From Clostridia bacterium (GTDB lineage: Bacteria; Bacillota; Clostridia; Peptostreptococcales; Anaerovoracaceae): a stretch of DNA of 64,000 bases. This document shows positions 17,902 to 26,108 of this stretch, piece after piece. Numbering within the stretch: position 1 is the stretch's first letter; each line of letters opens with the position of its first letter. The DNA is taken from assembly GCA_902363595.1 (NCBI GenBank), contig CABJAP010000011.1, positions 62,001 to 126,000 of the forward strand. The letters are read 5' to 3'. The notes under the pieces are model-generated. The model did not search any database and was not told where the DNA came from. It worked only from the letters and a program-made list of their open reading frames with translations. The translations under genes and the position numbers were made by a program.

Positions 17902-18537
17902 CTAAAATCCATTTTTCTGTAAAAACTCCAGATCAATGCTGCTCTTTGCCGGTTCTGCTGCGGCGGGCCGCATGAGTCTTTCGATATATTTTGCTATGAG
18001 ATCAGTCTCCAGGTTAACCAAATCGCCTGTTTTTTTCTCCAGCAGGGTGGTTTCCGATCCCGTATGGGGAATAATGGAAACTTGAAACCCATGCTCCCAA
18101 AGACTGGCTACGGTTAAGCTGATGCCGTCAATGGTTATTGAACCTTTTTCCGCAATGTAGCGGAGCAGCTCTTTCCTGCACGAAACCGTAACCCATACGG
18201 CATTCCCTTCTTGCTCCAGGCGTGTTATCGTTCCGGTGTCGTCGATATGCCCGCTGACGATGTGTCCGCCAAAACGGCCGTCCGCAGCCATGGCCCGTTC
18301 CAGGTTGACCCTGCTGCCAGTTGACAACCCTCCCAGGTTGCTGCGGCGCAAGGTTTCCGCCATAACGTCCACGGAAAAGGAAGCCGCATCAAATCCGGTA
18401 ACGGTCAGACAGACTCCGTTGACTGCGATGCTGTCCCCCAGATGGACGTCCTCCAGGACCTTCTTTGCCCGGATCCGCAGGCTTCCCTGCCGGCTCTCCA
18501 TCAGACAGCCGATCTCCTCTATGATTCCTGTAAACAT
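17902..18537 (-). CDS. ribE: riboflavin synthase, alpha subunit
   Basis: The 211-residue protein has the two lumazine-binding repeats of riboflavin synthase: MFTGIIEEIG with SIAVNGVCLTV and the second half GSITIDGISLTVASL. It converts two 6,7-dimethyl-8-ribityllumazine molecules into riboflavin and the ribityl-pyrimidine. GGHIVSGHIDDTG is the conserved linker region. Length is normal. AAAGAGGTGAGAAC precedes the ATG, four bases after the ribD stop, so translation is probably coupled. Confidence 0.96.
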   Translation of the reverse strand: MFTGIIEEIGCLMESRQGSLRIRAKKVLEDVHLGDSIAVNGVCLTVTGFDAASFSVDVMAETLRRSNLGGLSTGSRVNLERAMAADGRFGGHIVSGHIDDTGTITRLEQEGNAVWVTVSCRKELLRYIAEKGSITIDGISLTVASLWEHGFQVSIIPHTGSETTLLEKKTGDLVNLETDLIAKYIERLMRPAAAEPAKSSIDLEFLQKNGF

Positions 18538-18541
18538 GTTC

Positions 18542-19624
18542 TCACCTCTTTGGTATGGCTTGAATCATCAAATCTTCGCCTATTTTTTCAAACTGGACGT
18601 TATCCAATGATATGGCTTCATCCATGCGGGCCAGGCCTTCACCTTCCACCGGCGTCGGCGCATCTTTTCCGCCGATTATTTTCGGTGCGATAAAGAAAAT
18701 AACCCGATCCACGATACCGGCTTTCAATGCCGATTCATTGAGCCTGCCGCCCCCTTCCAGCAAGATGCTGTCGATTCCCCGCTTTCCCAGCTGCATCATC
18801 AAATCATCCAAATCCACCTGTCCGTCTCTGCTCTTGGTAAGCAATACTCGATCACCTAATCGTTTCTTTTTTTCCGGGTCGCAATCTGACGTGGCCGCCA
18901 GGATGTAATTATCATCTTGCAGGACCTTGGCTGAAAGGGGTATCTTCAAATGGCTGTCAACGATGATGCGTACCGGATCCCGGCCGCCTTCTTTGCGGCA
19001 GGTCAGCCTGGGATCGTCGGCAAGCACCGTCCCGATTCCTACCATGATTCCTGTGAGGCTATTACGCATCTCTTGCACCAGACTGCGGGATTCTTCGCCG
19101 CTGACCCATTTGGAATCTCCCGTTCGCGCCGCAATCTTGCCGTCCAGTGTCATGGCTGTTTTCATTACAACAAACGGTCTTTTCTCCATAATATATTTGA
19201 GAAAAATTTCGTTGAGGCTCCTGCACTCCTTCTCCAGAATACCGGATTCTACCTGGATTCCCGCATCCTCCATCATCTTGATTCCTTGTCCTGCCACCAG
19301 CGGATTGGGATCCTCCATGCCTATATAAACCTTTTTAACCTTCTTTTCAATGATGGCCCTGGCGCATGGCGGCGTCTTGCCGTAATGGGAGCACGGCTCC
19401 AGGGTTACGTACATTTCCGCGCCCTGAACGTCGTGGCCTGCCCTGGCCGCATCTTCAAAGGCATTGATCTCTGCGTGGTTCCCGCCGTATTTCTTATGCC
19501 AGCCTTCTCCGATGATCCGACCGCCTTTTACGATTACGGCTCCCACCAGCGGGTTGGGCGAGGTCCTTCCTCTGCTCTGCTCCGCCAGGTTTAATGCATA
19601 ACGCATATATTCTTCTTTTGTCAT
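18542..19624 (-). CDS. ribD: bifunctional pyrimidine deaminase / reductase
   Basis: The 360-residue protein has a zinc deaminase domain (residues 1-145: HAEINAF and PCSHYGKTPPCA supply the zinc ligands) and a reductase domain (from about 146: MKTAMTLDGKIA, then GIGTVLADDPRLT and ILLEGGGRLN). It deaminates and reduces the pyrimidine made by GTP cyclohydrolase II. First gene of the operon. I place the start at 19,624 (MTKEEYMRYAL) because GGGAGG lies seven bases upstream; an ATG six bases earlier sits almost on the ribosome site. Confidence 0.95.
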   Translation of the reverse strand: MTKEEYMRYALNLAEQSRGRTSPNPLVGAVIVKGGRIIGEGWHKKYGGNHAEINAFEDAARAGHDVQGAEMYVTLEPCSHYGKTPPCARAIIEKKVKKVYIGMEDPNPLVAGQGIKMMEDAGIQVESGILEKECRSLNEIFLKYIMEKRPFVVMKTAMTLDGKIAARTGDSKWVSGEESRSLVQEMRNSLTGIMVGIGTVLADDPRLTCRKEGGRDPVRIIVDSHLKIPLSAKVLQDDNYILAATSDCDPEKKKRLGDRVLLTKSRDGQVDLDDLMMQLGKRGIDSILLEGGGRLNESALKAGIVDRVIFFIAPKIIGGKDAPTPVEGEGLARMDEAISLDNVQFEKIGEDLMIQAIPKR

Positions 19625-19647
19625 CTTCATCCCTCCCAAAAACACAG

Positions 19648-19675
19648 AAAACCCCGAAATCAAATTCGGAGTTTT
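19648..19675 (-). promoter_or_regulatory. small hairpin just upstream of ribD
   Basis: ACTCCGAAT and ATTTCGGGGT (minus strand) form a short stem followed by TTTT, 24 bases before the ribD start. It may be a weak attenuator or a ribosome-site control element behind the main riboswitch terminator. Confidence 0.35.
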
Positions 19676-19785
19676 GTTTTATAATCAGCATTCCTATCTT
19701 TTGCTGAATCCCGGCACGTTCTTTGATGCCGATTATCCTTTGCCGTACAGATTTTTTACCAGTGCGTGCGGCACCGATTATCTTA

Positions 19786-19815
19786 AACAAAAACCCTGAG
19801 AAAATTTCTCAGGGT
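19786..19815 (-). terminator. FMN riboswitch expression-platform terminator
   Basis: CCCTGAGAAA and TTTCTCAGGG (minus strand) form a ten-bp stem followed by five T residues, 27 bases after the aptamer. This is the expected off-state terminator of the riboflavin leader. Confidence 0.85.
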
Positions 19816-19841
19816 AAATTTACATAGCAAAAGAGCTCTTT

Positions 19842-19950
19842 CATCTTCTCTCATCCAGACTTTACTGTCGGCACCGGAATCTCACCGGTTCATGCGCTGG
19901 GCGCTCGCGGGCTGTACCGCCGGTATGGAATTTCACCAAACCCCGAAGAC
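19842..19950 (-). ncRNA. FMN riboswitch (RFN element)
   Basis: The minus strand carries the conserved RFN blocks in order: CTTCGGGG, GGTGAAATTCC, TACCGGCGGTA, AGCCCGCGAGCG, GGTGAGATTCCGGTGCCGAC, AGTCTGGATG and GAGAAGATG. It binds FMN and, with the terminator just downstream, shuts the ribD-ribE-ribBA-ribH operon when flavin is plentiful. Confidence 0.97.
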
Positions 19951-19971
19951 TTGTTATTCAATTCATTTTTT

Positions 19972-19999
19972 ATTATAGACCTTCTGACCGTATTGTCAA
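19972..19999 (-). promoter_or_regulatory. sigma-A promoter of the riboflavin operon
   Basis: On the minus strand TTGACA (19999-19994), a 16-base spacer and TATAAT (19977-19972) lie just upstream of the FMN riboswitch. Confidence 0.85.
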
Positions 20000-20178
20000 G
20001 AAAAAAATTTTCTGTGCCGCCAGAAAGGGGGGGGCGATTCAACTCCGCACAGCCGGGCCGGCAGGCACCGGCCGCACTTCGTTTTCACCACAATACACAC
20101 ATTGGCGCCGCCTTAGATTTTCCGTATTTTTCGCCTTATGGCAGCGCCGCGTTTTCGGCGATCCATACATCTAAAATT
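20000..20178. other. G/C-rich intergenic stretch with an eight-base G run
   Basis: No convincing gene is visible here. It holds a run of eight G (20027-20034), a stem of GCCGG and CCGGC type (20052-20074) and only very short frames without ribosome sites, such as a 17-codon basic frame on the minus strand. Confidence 0.4.
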
Positions 20179-20210
20179 AGTATACCCCCCCCCCAGCCAT
20201 ATTTTGTCAA
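20179..20210 (-). promoter_or_regulatory. possible promoter with ten-base G tract in its spacer
   Basis: Minus strand TTGACA (20210-20205) and TATACT (20184-20179) are separated by 20 bases, ten of which are a G run (C run 20185-20194 on the plus strand). It points towards the riboflavin leader 230 bases away. A spacer of 17 would be optimal, so the present length should be weak. Confidence 0.35.
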
Positions 20211-20234
20211 TGTTTTTTTGAGAAAATCAAAATA

Positions 20235-20272
20235 CACTAATTTCATTCAGCGTTACGAAATTAGTGTAAAGG
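20235..20272. repeat. hairpin related to the dispersed intergenic element
   Basis: TACACTAATTTC and GAAATTAGTGTA form 12-bp arms around a short loop. The same arms in slightly changed form (TTGCACTAATTT and AAATTAGTGCAA) end element copy C at 55,459-55,637. It lies after phoU and, read on the minus strand, is followed by ATTTTGATTTTC, so it may also end the pst-phoU transcript. Confidence 0.5.
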
Positions 20273-20303
20273 GTTTGCAGCGGCTGGTACACCAGCCTAT
20301 ATT

Positions 20304-20957
20304 CTATTCCATAGCGTATGCGCCCTCCAGGGAAAACACGGTCTCCTCGCAGATGTTTGTCGCATAATCAGCAATGCGCTCCAGATGGGCGGCAACAAAG
20401 GCAAACATAATGGAAAGACGGGCGTTTTTGGAATCAGTGGCTGCAATTCCGATCTGTTCTTCGTATACGTCGCGAAATAGCTCATCCACCTCTTCATCCG
20501 CTTTCCAAACCTTCCGGGCCAGCTTGAGATCCCGCTCCAGAAAGGCGCGAATAGCGTTTTTTACCATGCCTGCGGCCATCTCCGCCATCCTTGGCAAATC
20601 GATCAGTTCTTTGTAGTATTCCTCATTTTCCATACGGATCGCATACTTGGCCAGGTCCTCGCAGTGATCGCCGATCCGCTCCAGATCGGTTACCATCTTC
20701 ATAATGGAGATACAGTAACGCAGATCGCCGGCCAAAGGCTGCTGGGTAGCCAGGAAAAGATAGCACATTTCGTTAATCTCATCATCCATATCATCGATCT
20801 TCTCATCGTTGTCAATAATGGTTCTGGCCAAATCCATATCTTTCTCTTTAATCGCTCTCAGCGAATCGACAATGGCCTGTTCGATTTCTTCGGTCATTTC
20901 TGTTACCTTATCGTTAATCGCAATTAGTTCCTGGTCCATTTTAGGTCTCGGTGTCAT
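20304..20957 (-). CDS. phoU: phosphate uptake regulator PhoU
   Basis: A 217-residue all-helical PhoU protein made of two similar three-helix bundles. The metal-binding ExxxD-type signatures are seen as DNDEKIDDMDDEINEMC in the first half and WKADEEVDELFRDVYEE in the second, along with RIGDHCEDLAKYA and RIADYATNICEE. PhoU links the Pst transporter state to the PhoR-type kinase and restrains uptake. AGGAGGAATTT precedes the ATG. It is the last gene of pstSCAB-phoU, 11 bases after pstB. Confidence 0.96.
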   Translation of the reverse strand: MTPRPKMDQELIAINDKVTEMTEEIEQAIVDSLRAIKEKDMDLARTIIDNDEKIDDMDDEINEMCYLFLATQQPLAGDLRYCISIMKMVTDLERIGDHCEDLAKYAIRMENEEYYKELIDLPRMAEMAAGMVKNAIRAFLERDLKLARKVWKADEEVDELFRDVYEEQIGIAATDSKNARLSIMFAFVAAHLERIADYATNICEETVFSLEGAYAME

Positions 20958-20968
20958 AAATTCCTCCT

Positions 20969-21733
20969 TTAACCGAATCTTCCGGTTATATATTCTTCTG
21001 TCTTTGAATTGGATGGGTTAGTAAAGATTTTTTCCGTATCATCAATTTCCATAATTTCACCCGTCAGGAAGAAGGCTGTCCGGTTGGAGATTCTAGCCGC
21101 CTGCTGCATGTTATGGGTGACGATGATAATCGAATACTTGGATGCCAGCTCCTGAATCAAAGCCTCGATCTTAGTTGTAGCCACCGGATCCAGCGCCGAG
21201 GTAGGTTCATCCATAAGGATCACCTCCGGTTCCACCGACAGGCATCTGGCGATACAAAGCCTTTGCTGCTGGCCGCCAGAAAGGCCGATCGCCGATTTGC
21301 CCAGCCGGTCCTTTACTTCTTCCCAAAGCCCTACCTCGCGCAGCGTACGTTCGACGATTTCGTCCAGCTTGCTCTTGTTTTTTTCTCCATGAATTTTGGG
21401 CCCGTAGGTAATGTTTTCATAAATGGTCTTGGGAAAAGGATTGGGTTTTTGAAACACCATCCCCGCCCGTTTTCGCAGATTAATCAGATCATAATCTTTA
21501 TCGTAGATATCCTCGCCGTCAAAGAGGACGCTTCCTTCGATCCTGCATCCCTCCACCAGATCGTTCATTCGGTTCAAGGTTCGCAGGAAGGTGGACTTGC
21601 CGCATCCGGAGGGTCCAATCAATGCTGTGATATCCTTTTCGTATATATCAATATTAATTTTTTTCAGAGCCTGAAAGGTTCCATAATATAAATCCAGATC
21701 CTTTACTTGAAAGGTTTTTTCTTTATCCGTCAT
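20969..21733 (-). CDS. pstB: phosphate ABC transporter ATP-binding protein
   Basis: A 254-residue ABC ATPase with Walker [11 protein letters not shown]-loop VFQKPNPFP (a PstB hallmark), signature LSGGQQQR, Walker [13 protein letters not shown] and switch histidine in VTHNMQQA. It energises high-affinity phosphate import through PstA and PstC. All motifs are intact and length is normal. GAAGGAG precedes the ATG, which lies three bases after pstA. Confidence 0.97.
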   Translation of the reverse strand: MTDKEKTFQVKDLDLYYGTFQALKKINIDIYEKDITALIGPSGCGKSTFLRTLNRMNDLVEGCRIEGSVLFDGEDIYDKDYDLINLRKRAGMVFQKPNPFPKTIYENITYGPKIHGEKNKSKLDEIVERTLREVGLWEEVKDRLGKSAIGLSGGQQQRLCIARCLSVEPEVILMDEPTSALDPVATTKIEALIQELASKYSIIIVTHNMQQAARISNRTAFFLTGEIMEIDDTEKIFTNPSNSKTEEYITGRFG

Positions 21734-21736
21734 TTC

Positions 21737-22561
21737 TTACTCCTTCGCCAGCTTGCCGCTGATATAGCCTGCAAGTGTATTGATGATCAGTACCAGAATG
21801 ATAAGCAGCGCCGCAGTGGCATACGTGTTTTTATCCGACAGCCCTTCGGAAGCCAGGGTGTATAAGTGAACCGCCATCGTTCTTGTGGAATCAAAAATCG
21901 ATACGGGAAGCTTTAAGGATCCGCCCACTGTCAGCATAACAGCAGCAGTCTCTCCGATCGCTCTGCCGATGCCCAGGATCAAACCCGTCAAAACCCCCGA
22001 CTTACAGCAGGGCAGCACAATTTTTTTGACCGTTTCCCATTTAGTGGCGCCCAGAGCCAGACTGCCTTCCCGGTAAGAGACCGGTACTGTTTTCAGCGAT
22101 TCTTCCGTTGATCGGATCAGCGTGGGAAGAATCATCATGGATAAGGTCAGGCCGCCGGAAATAACCGACCACCCCATTCCTAAAAATACAACGAAGAAAG
22201 CAAAGCCGAAGAGACCAAATATGACTGATGGTATTCCAGCCAAGACCTCTGTAAAGAATCTAATTATGTTTATGAGCCTTCCCTTCTTCGCGTATTCCGA
22301 AAAGTAGATCGCTGCCGCCACTCCAATGGGCGTAGCGATGATGACGGACACCAGAGTCACGTACAAAGTCCCGATGATAACGGGAAAAATTCCGCCCTCT
22401 TTGCCCATCCGTTTAGGAGAGTCCGTCAGGAACTCCAGCGATATACTTGGGATTCCTCTTATGAGGATAAATCCAATAATGAGGATCAAAACCCCCAGGG
22501 TTATGGCAGCTACCAGGCCTACCAGGCCGAAATAGCCTTTACTTTTTATCCGTTTGCTCAT
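21737..22561 (-). CDS. pstA: phosphate ABC transporter permease PstA
   Basis: This 274-residue inner-membrane permease has about six helices and the ABC permease coupling motif around EGSLALGATKWETVKKIVLP. The N-terminal helix and GIPSISLEFLTDSP are typical of PstA, as is GIFPVIIGTLYVTLV. It forms the transmembrane channel with PstC. It overlaps the end of pstC by four bases (ATGA) and is followed after three bases by pstB, so the genes are tightly coupled. Confidence 0.96.
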   Translation of the reverse strand: MSKRIKSKGYFGLVGLVAAITLGVLILIIGFILIRGIPSISLEFLTDSPKRMGKEGGIFPVIIGTLYVTLVSVIIATPIGVAAAIYFSEYAKKGRLINIIRFFTEVLAGIPSVIFGLFGFAFFVVFLGMGWSVISGGLTLSMMILPTLIRSTEESLKTVPVSYREGSLALGATKWETVKKIVLPCCKSGVLTGLILGIGRAIGETAAVMLTVGGSLKLPVSIFDSTRTMAVHLYTLASEGLSDKNTYATAALLIILVLIINTLAGYISGKLAKE

Positions 22562-23448
22562 GCCGTCATACCCCCAAACTTTCTCATAATCGCCTGGGCG
22601 ATGGAATTGAGTATTACAATAATTACAAAGAGAATGATACCGATGGCGAACAGCGCGCTCTGATGCTCCGGAGTGGCATACGACATCTCCATGGCGATTG
22701 TGCCTGTCAGCGTAGCGGCCGGATCCAGCGGGCTTCCCGGAATCTGCGCCATGTTTCCTGTAATCAGGAGCACGGCCATGGTCTCGCCGATTGCTCTTCC
22801 CATAGCCAAAATAATGGAGGAAAAAATACCTGATTTTGCCGCCGGAAGAATTACTTTGGTAATGGTTTCCCTTTTGTCCGCGCCCAGAGCCAGAGAAGCT
22901 TCCCGGAACTCAGCCGGTACGGCGGATATGGAATTTTCCGAGATGCTGACAATGGTGGGAAGAATCATAATTGCTAGAATAATTGCTCCTGCGAGAACAC
23001 TAAACCCGCTGCTGGCCGCTTCCGGGTTTACTTTCTGCACCAAAGGCAGAATATATTGCCGAATCGCAGGTACGATGACCGCCAATCCAAAGAATCCGTA
23101 TACAACGGAGGGAATCCCGGCCAGCAGCTCAATGGCTGATTTAAACCATTTTGCCGGCCGCTTTTTCAGCATTTCCGCAAGAAACACGGCGCAGCCCAGG
23201 CCAGTTGGGATACCAATTATGAGAGCGCCCAGCGTAACGCCCAAGGTTCCTGCGATCAGCGGCAAAATACCATATTCGCCGTTTGTCGGCCTCCAGCTGT
23301 GGCCAAAGATAAAGTTGAACAGTCCGTAGTTCTTTAGTACCGGAATCCCTGAACTGAAGATAAAAATTGTGATAAGTGCGACGGCCAGGGTAGAGACCGC
23401 TGCACAAATCAGAATTACTTTTTCAATCGCTTTTTCTCTCGTCTTCAT
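22558..23448 (-). CDS. pstC: phosphate ABC transporter permease PstC
   Basis: The 296-residue permease has about six membrane helices and the coupling loop EASLALGADKRETITKVILP. The first periplasmic part with FGHSWRPTNGEYGILPLIAG is diagnostic of PstC. It pairs with PstA to carry phosphate across the membrane. It lies 13 bases after pstS and overlaps pstA by ATGA. No unusual feature was seen. Confidence 0.96.
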   Translation of the reverse strand: MKTREKAIEKVILICAAVSTLAVALITIFIFSSGIPVLKNYGLFNFIFGHSWRPTNGEYGILPLIAGTLGVTLGALIIGIPTGLGCAVFLAEMLKKRPAKWFKSAIELLAGIPSVVYGFFGLAVIVPAIRQYILPLVQKVNPEAASSGFSVLAGAIILAIMILPTIVSISENSISAVPAEFREASLALGADKRETITKVILPAAKSGIFSSIILAMGRAIGETMAVLLITGNMAQIPGSPLDPAATLTGTIAMEMSYATPEHQSALFAIGIILFVIIVILNSIAQAIMRKFGGMTA

Positions 23449-23461
23449 GATTAAACCCTTT

Positions 23462-24325
23462 TTAGTTTACAGGGATGAATCCGTTTTCCTCTACGATTTT
23501 CTGCCCTTCCGCGCCCTTGGCAAAGTCGATGAAGGCTTTGGCCGCATCGCTCATTTCGCTGTTTACAACATATACGAAGGGTCTCTGGATTTTGTAATCG
23601 CCGGACAATACATTATCAACCGTAGCTTCGGTACCTTCAACTTTAATTGTTTTTATACTATCATCCAGCGCACCTAAGGATACGTATCCGATGGAATCTG
23701 GGGTGCTGGCAACCGTTTTCTTGACAGCTCCTGTCGAAGGCTGAACCAGAGCATCCTTTGTGGTCTTGTCGGATTCCTTTCCTGCGTCATCCTTTTCAAG
23801 CACACCGGTAATTTCGGTAAAAGCGCCTCTTGTTCCAGAACCTTCTTCTCGGGATACGACGGTAATCGGTTTGTCGTCTCCGCCTACATCCTTCCAGTTG
23901 GTAATCTTTCCTGTATAGATATTCTTGATCTGTTCCAGCGTCAGGTCATCAGTTTTTACCTCCTTGTTGACCACCACTGCCACACCGTCTTTTGCGATTA
24001 CCACTTCCTCTGCTACAGAAGCTTTTTCTTCATCTTTTACTTCTCTTGAAAGAGAACCAATATCGGCGATTTTTTCTTCAATGGATTTGATGCCCTGTCC
24101 TGAACCGCCGCCTTGTACCTCAACGGTTACATCTGGATTACTGTCCATATAAACTTCCGCCATTGCTTCTGAAAGGGGCTGAACGGAAGTGGATCCAGCA
24201 ATTACCACACTTCCTTTATTGGCAGCAGCATCCTTTTCGTCTCCGCCGCTTCCGCATCCTGCCATTCCCAGTGATGCGATGAGTACAGTTGCAGCAAGCA
24301 AACCTGTCAATACTTTCTTTTTCAT
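23462..24325 (-). CDS. pstS: phosphate-binding lipoprotein PstS
   Basis: A 287-residue solute-binding lipoprotein. The signal peptide ends in the lipobox LGMAGC, so the mature protein is anchored by cysteine 24. Phosphate-binding text is present: IAGSTSVQPLSEAMAE, GGGSGQGIKS, and SREEGSGTRGAFTE. It captures phosphate outside the membrane and hands it to PstCA. First gene of the operon; AGAAGGACG stands before the ATG. A set of TAAC repeats 75-120 bases upstream suggests PhoP control. Confidence 0.96.
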   Translation of the reverse strand: MKKKVLTGLLAATVLIASLGMAGCGSGGDEKDAAANKGSVVIAGSTSVQPLSEAMAEVYMDSNPDVTVEVQGGGSGQGIKSIEEKIADIGSLSREVKDEEKASVAEEVVIAKDGVAVVVNKEVKTDDLTLEQIKNIYTGKITNWKDVGGDDKPITVVSREEGSGTRGAFTEITGVLEKDDAGKESDKTTKDALVQPSTGAVKKTVASTPDSIGYVSLGALDDSIKTIKVEGTEATVDNVLSGDYKIQRPFVYVVNSEMSDAAKAFIDFAKGAEGQKIVEENGFIPVN

Positions 24326-24398
24326 GATCTTCGTCCTTCTTTCTTTTTATTTTTTCTTTCATCTTTTCTTTTTCACAAGTTTAGTTTAACCGGCTTTT

Positions 24399-24446
24399 GT
24401 TAAACCTATTTTAAGAAAAGCGTTAGATTTGGGTTAATTATGTTAA
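24399..24446 (-). promoter_or_regulatory. PhoP-box-like direct repeats upstream of pstS
   Basis: On the minus strand TAAC-type units occur at 24445, 24436, 24425, 24413 (TAAA) and 24402, so most steps are 11-12 bases, close to the 11-base period of TT(A/T)ACA repeats bound by PhoP in Firmicutes. A possible -10 (TAAACT) follows at 24389-24384. Confidence 0.55.
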
Positions 24447-24480
24447 ATGGCTGTAAAAAATGAGATTGTTTTGAGGGATT

Positions 24481-24507
24481 TTGTTAAGAGCCGGATTATG
24501 GTATAAT
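24481..24507 (+). promoter_or_regulatory. promoter of the 24,541 lipoprotein gene
   Basis: TTGTTA (24481), a 15-base spacer and TATAAT (24502-24507) with an upstream TGG (extended -10) precede the start by 34 bases. Confidence 0.6.
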
Positions 24508-24540
24508 CAATCAACAAGATCCTGTATTTGAAAGGAGTTC

Positions 24541-25323
24541 ATGATGAAAAAGAAATGTTTGTGCTTATTATCTGCGCTGCTGATCGTTTTTTCACTTGCC
24601 GCTTGCGGCAGCGATACAGAAACTGCTGACAAAGAAAAGAGCGATTTTGATTCTTTTATGACTGTGCAAAAGAACATGGAGCAGATAAAAGATGCGGAAT
24701 TTAAGGTGAATATGGAAACGGCCATTCCCTCCAGGGACGGCGACTATAACATGACCGTGAGCGGGACCGCAAAGGAGATCAAAAAGGCCAAAGACGATAT
24801 CCAGATGGAAATGAAGTATAAAATGAACATGGCCGGTACCGATATGAGCGGCACCATGTATATGAAGGATAAGGCTCTTTATACGGAATTCATGGGACAA
24901 AAAGTGAAAACGGATACATCCAATGAAATGGGTGCCATGATGAAGGTGGATACTGATGAATTGTTATCCATTACAGAGGAAATGATTTCAGATTTGAAGG
25001 TTAGCCGGGATGGAGAGGACACGGTCTATAACTTTACCATGGATCCGACGAAAGCCATGGACTATATGGCCAAAAACGTATCAGGGGCAGAAGGGATTAC
25101 CGATGCAGACGGAAAGCTGACCTTTGACAAGGCGAACATATCCGTTACGGCTGACAAAAACGATATGGCGAAAAAGATCGATGTGGATTTTTCCCTGAAA
25201 GCAAAGCTGGATGAAGAAACCGTGGCTATGAAATTTAAAACAACCGTGGAATTTGTCAGCATTAACACCGATTTAACCATTGACTTCCCTGATTTTGAGG
25301 GGTATCAGGAAATGACAGTATAG
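24541..25323 (+). CDS. lipoprotein with DUF6612-like repeats
   Basis: The 260-residue protein has a lipoprotein signal (MMKKKCLCLLSALL, lipobox SLAAC) and a beta-rich mature part with alternating hydrophobic and charged residues. Text such as DAEFKVNME, GTMYMKDKALYTEFMGQKVKTD and DFSLKAKLDE recalls the family of Firmicute lipoproteins annotated as DUF6612 or LolA/LppX-like; I am not certain of the exact family. It should sit on the outer face of the membrane. AAAGGAG is three bases from the first ATG and six from the second, so the second is equally likely. It is transcribed alone or with the next gene. Confidence 0.8.
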   Translation: MMKKKCLCLLSALLIVFSLAACGSDTETADKEKSDFDSFMTVQKNMEQIKDAEFKVNMETAIPSRDGDYNMTVSGTAKEIKKAKDDIQMEMKYKMNMAGTDMSGTMYMKDKALYTEFMGQKVKTDTSNEMGAMMKVDTDELLSITEEMISDLKVSRDGEDTVYNFTMDPTKAMDYMAKNVSGAEGITDADGKLTFDKANISVTADKNDMAKKIDVDFSLKAKLDEETVAMKFKTTVEFVSINTDLTIDFPDFEGYQEMTV

Positions 25324-25355
25324 AATCTGCGATAGATAAAAAGGATTTTGAAGTT

Positions 25356-26108
25356 ATGTGGCAGCTGTATGATCAGTTAATCGAGACAATACCAAAGGAT
25401 GTGAAAATCAATCACATCCATGTGGGTCCAACCTGGACCATTGTTTACGCCGGACCTTACTGCGGATTTGCAGCAACAGTGAATGAGCGAGGACTTTCTT
25501 TACCGGTTTTTGACGGCTTAATCGGCGTGGATATGCAATCTGCCGCTGAGCTGTGCAAATCCTGGGACTTCCTGAAAGCCAGCGCGGGAACCGCGGTTGT
25601 CAACGCCTACTGCAACCATCCGGCTGCCGCTCTTTCCGTGCCTGGCATGGAAAAGACCCAAAACGCCTTTTTCGATTATGCCGGCGCAGTAAAAAACAAA
25701 AAGGCAGCGATCATTGGTCATTTTTTCAATCTGGAACGATTCCTGACCAATGCTGCCTCTATTTCTGTTCTGGAGCGCAAGCCCTCTGGCGATGACTATC
25801 CCGATTCTGCCTGCGAATTTATCCTGCCGCAGCAGGACTTTATCTTTATCACCGGGTCAGCGTTTATCAACAAGACCCTTCCCCGTCTTTTACAGTTGTC
25901 TGCCCATGGGCGGGCAGTTGTTCTCGGCCCCAGCACGCCCATGTCCCCGGTCCTCTTTCAATATGGAGCAGATGAGCTATCCGGCTTGCTGCCCAACTAT
26001 CTGCCTGTCAAGCAGGCTGCGGAAATCGGTCGGGGATATGTGAAGATGGGGGATTTTGGTCAGCGGGTACGGCTGCGAAAGGAAATGCACTCCACTAAAT
26101 CACTTTAA
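25356..26108 (+). CDS. DUF364/DUF4213 (putative heavy-metal chelation) domain protein
   Basis: A 250-residue soluble protein. The N-terminal part (IVYAGPYCGFAATVN) fits the DUF4213 enolase-N-like fold and the C-terminal half (AAIIGHFFNLERF, then DFIFITGSAFINKTLPRLLQL and GPSTPMSPVLF) fits DUF364, annotated as heavy-metal chelation. Such proteins often lie beside molybdenum or iron transport and cofactor genes, which agrees with the convergent moa/mog genes here. Function is not proved. The ORF overlaps the end of the convergent MOSC gene by 14 bases. Confidence 0.8.
   Translation: MWQLYDQLIETIPKDVKINHIHVGPTWTIVYAGPYCGFAATVNERGLSLPVFDGLIGVDMQSAAELCKSWDFLKASAGTAVVNAYCNHPAAALSVPGMEKTQNAFFDYAGAVKNKKAAIIGHFFNLERFLTNAASISVLERKPSGDDYPDSACEFILPQQDFIFITGSAFINKTLPRLLQLSAHGRAVVLGPSTPMSPVLFQYGADELSGLLPNYLPVKQAAEIGRGYVKMGDFGQRVRLRKEMHSTKSL

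Noticed and set aside
19494..19790. A 98-codon frame running into the ribD leader
   Set aside because: It overlaps the 5' part of ribD in another frame and the riboswitch terminator; no ribosome site.
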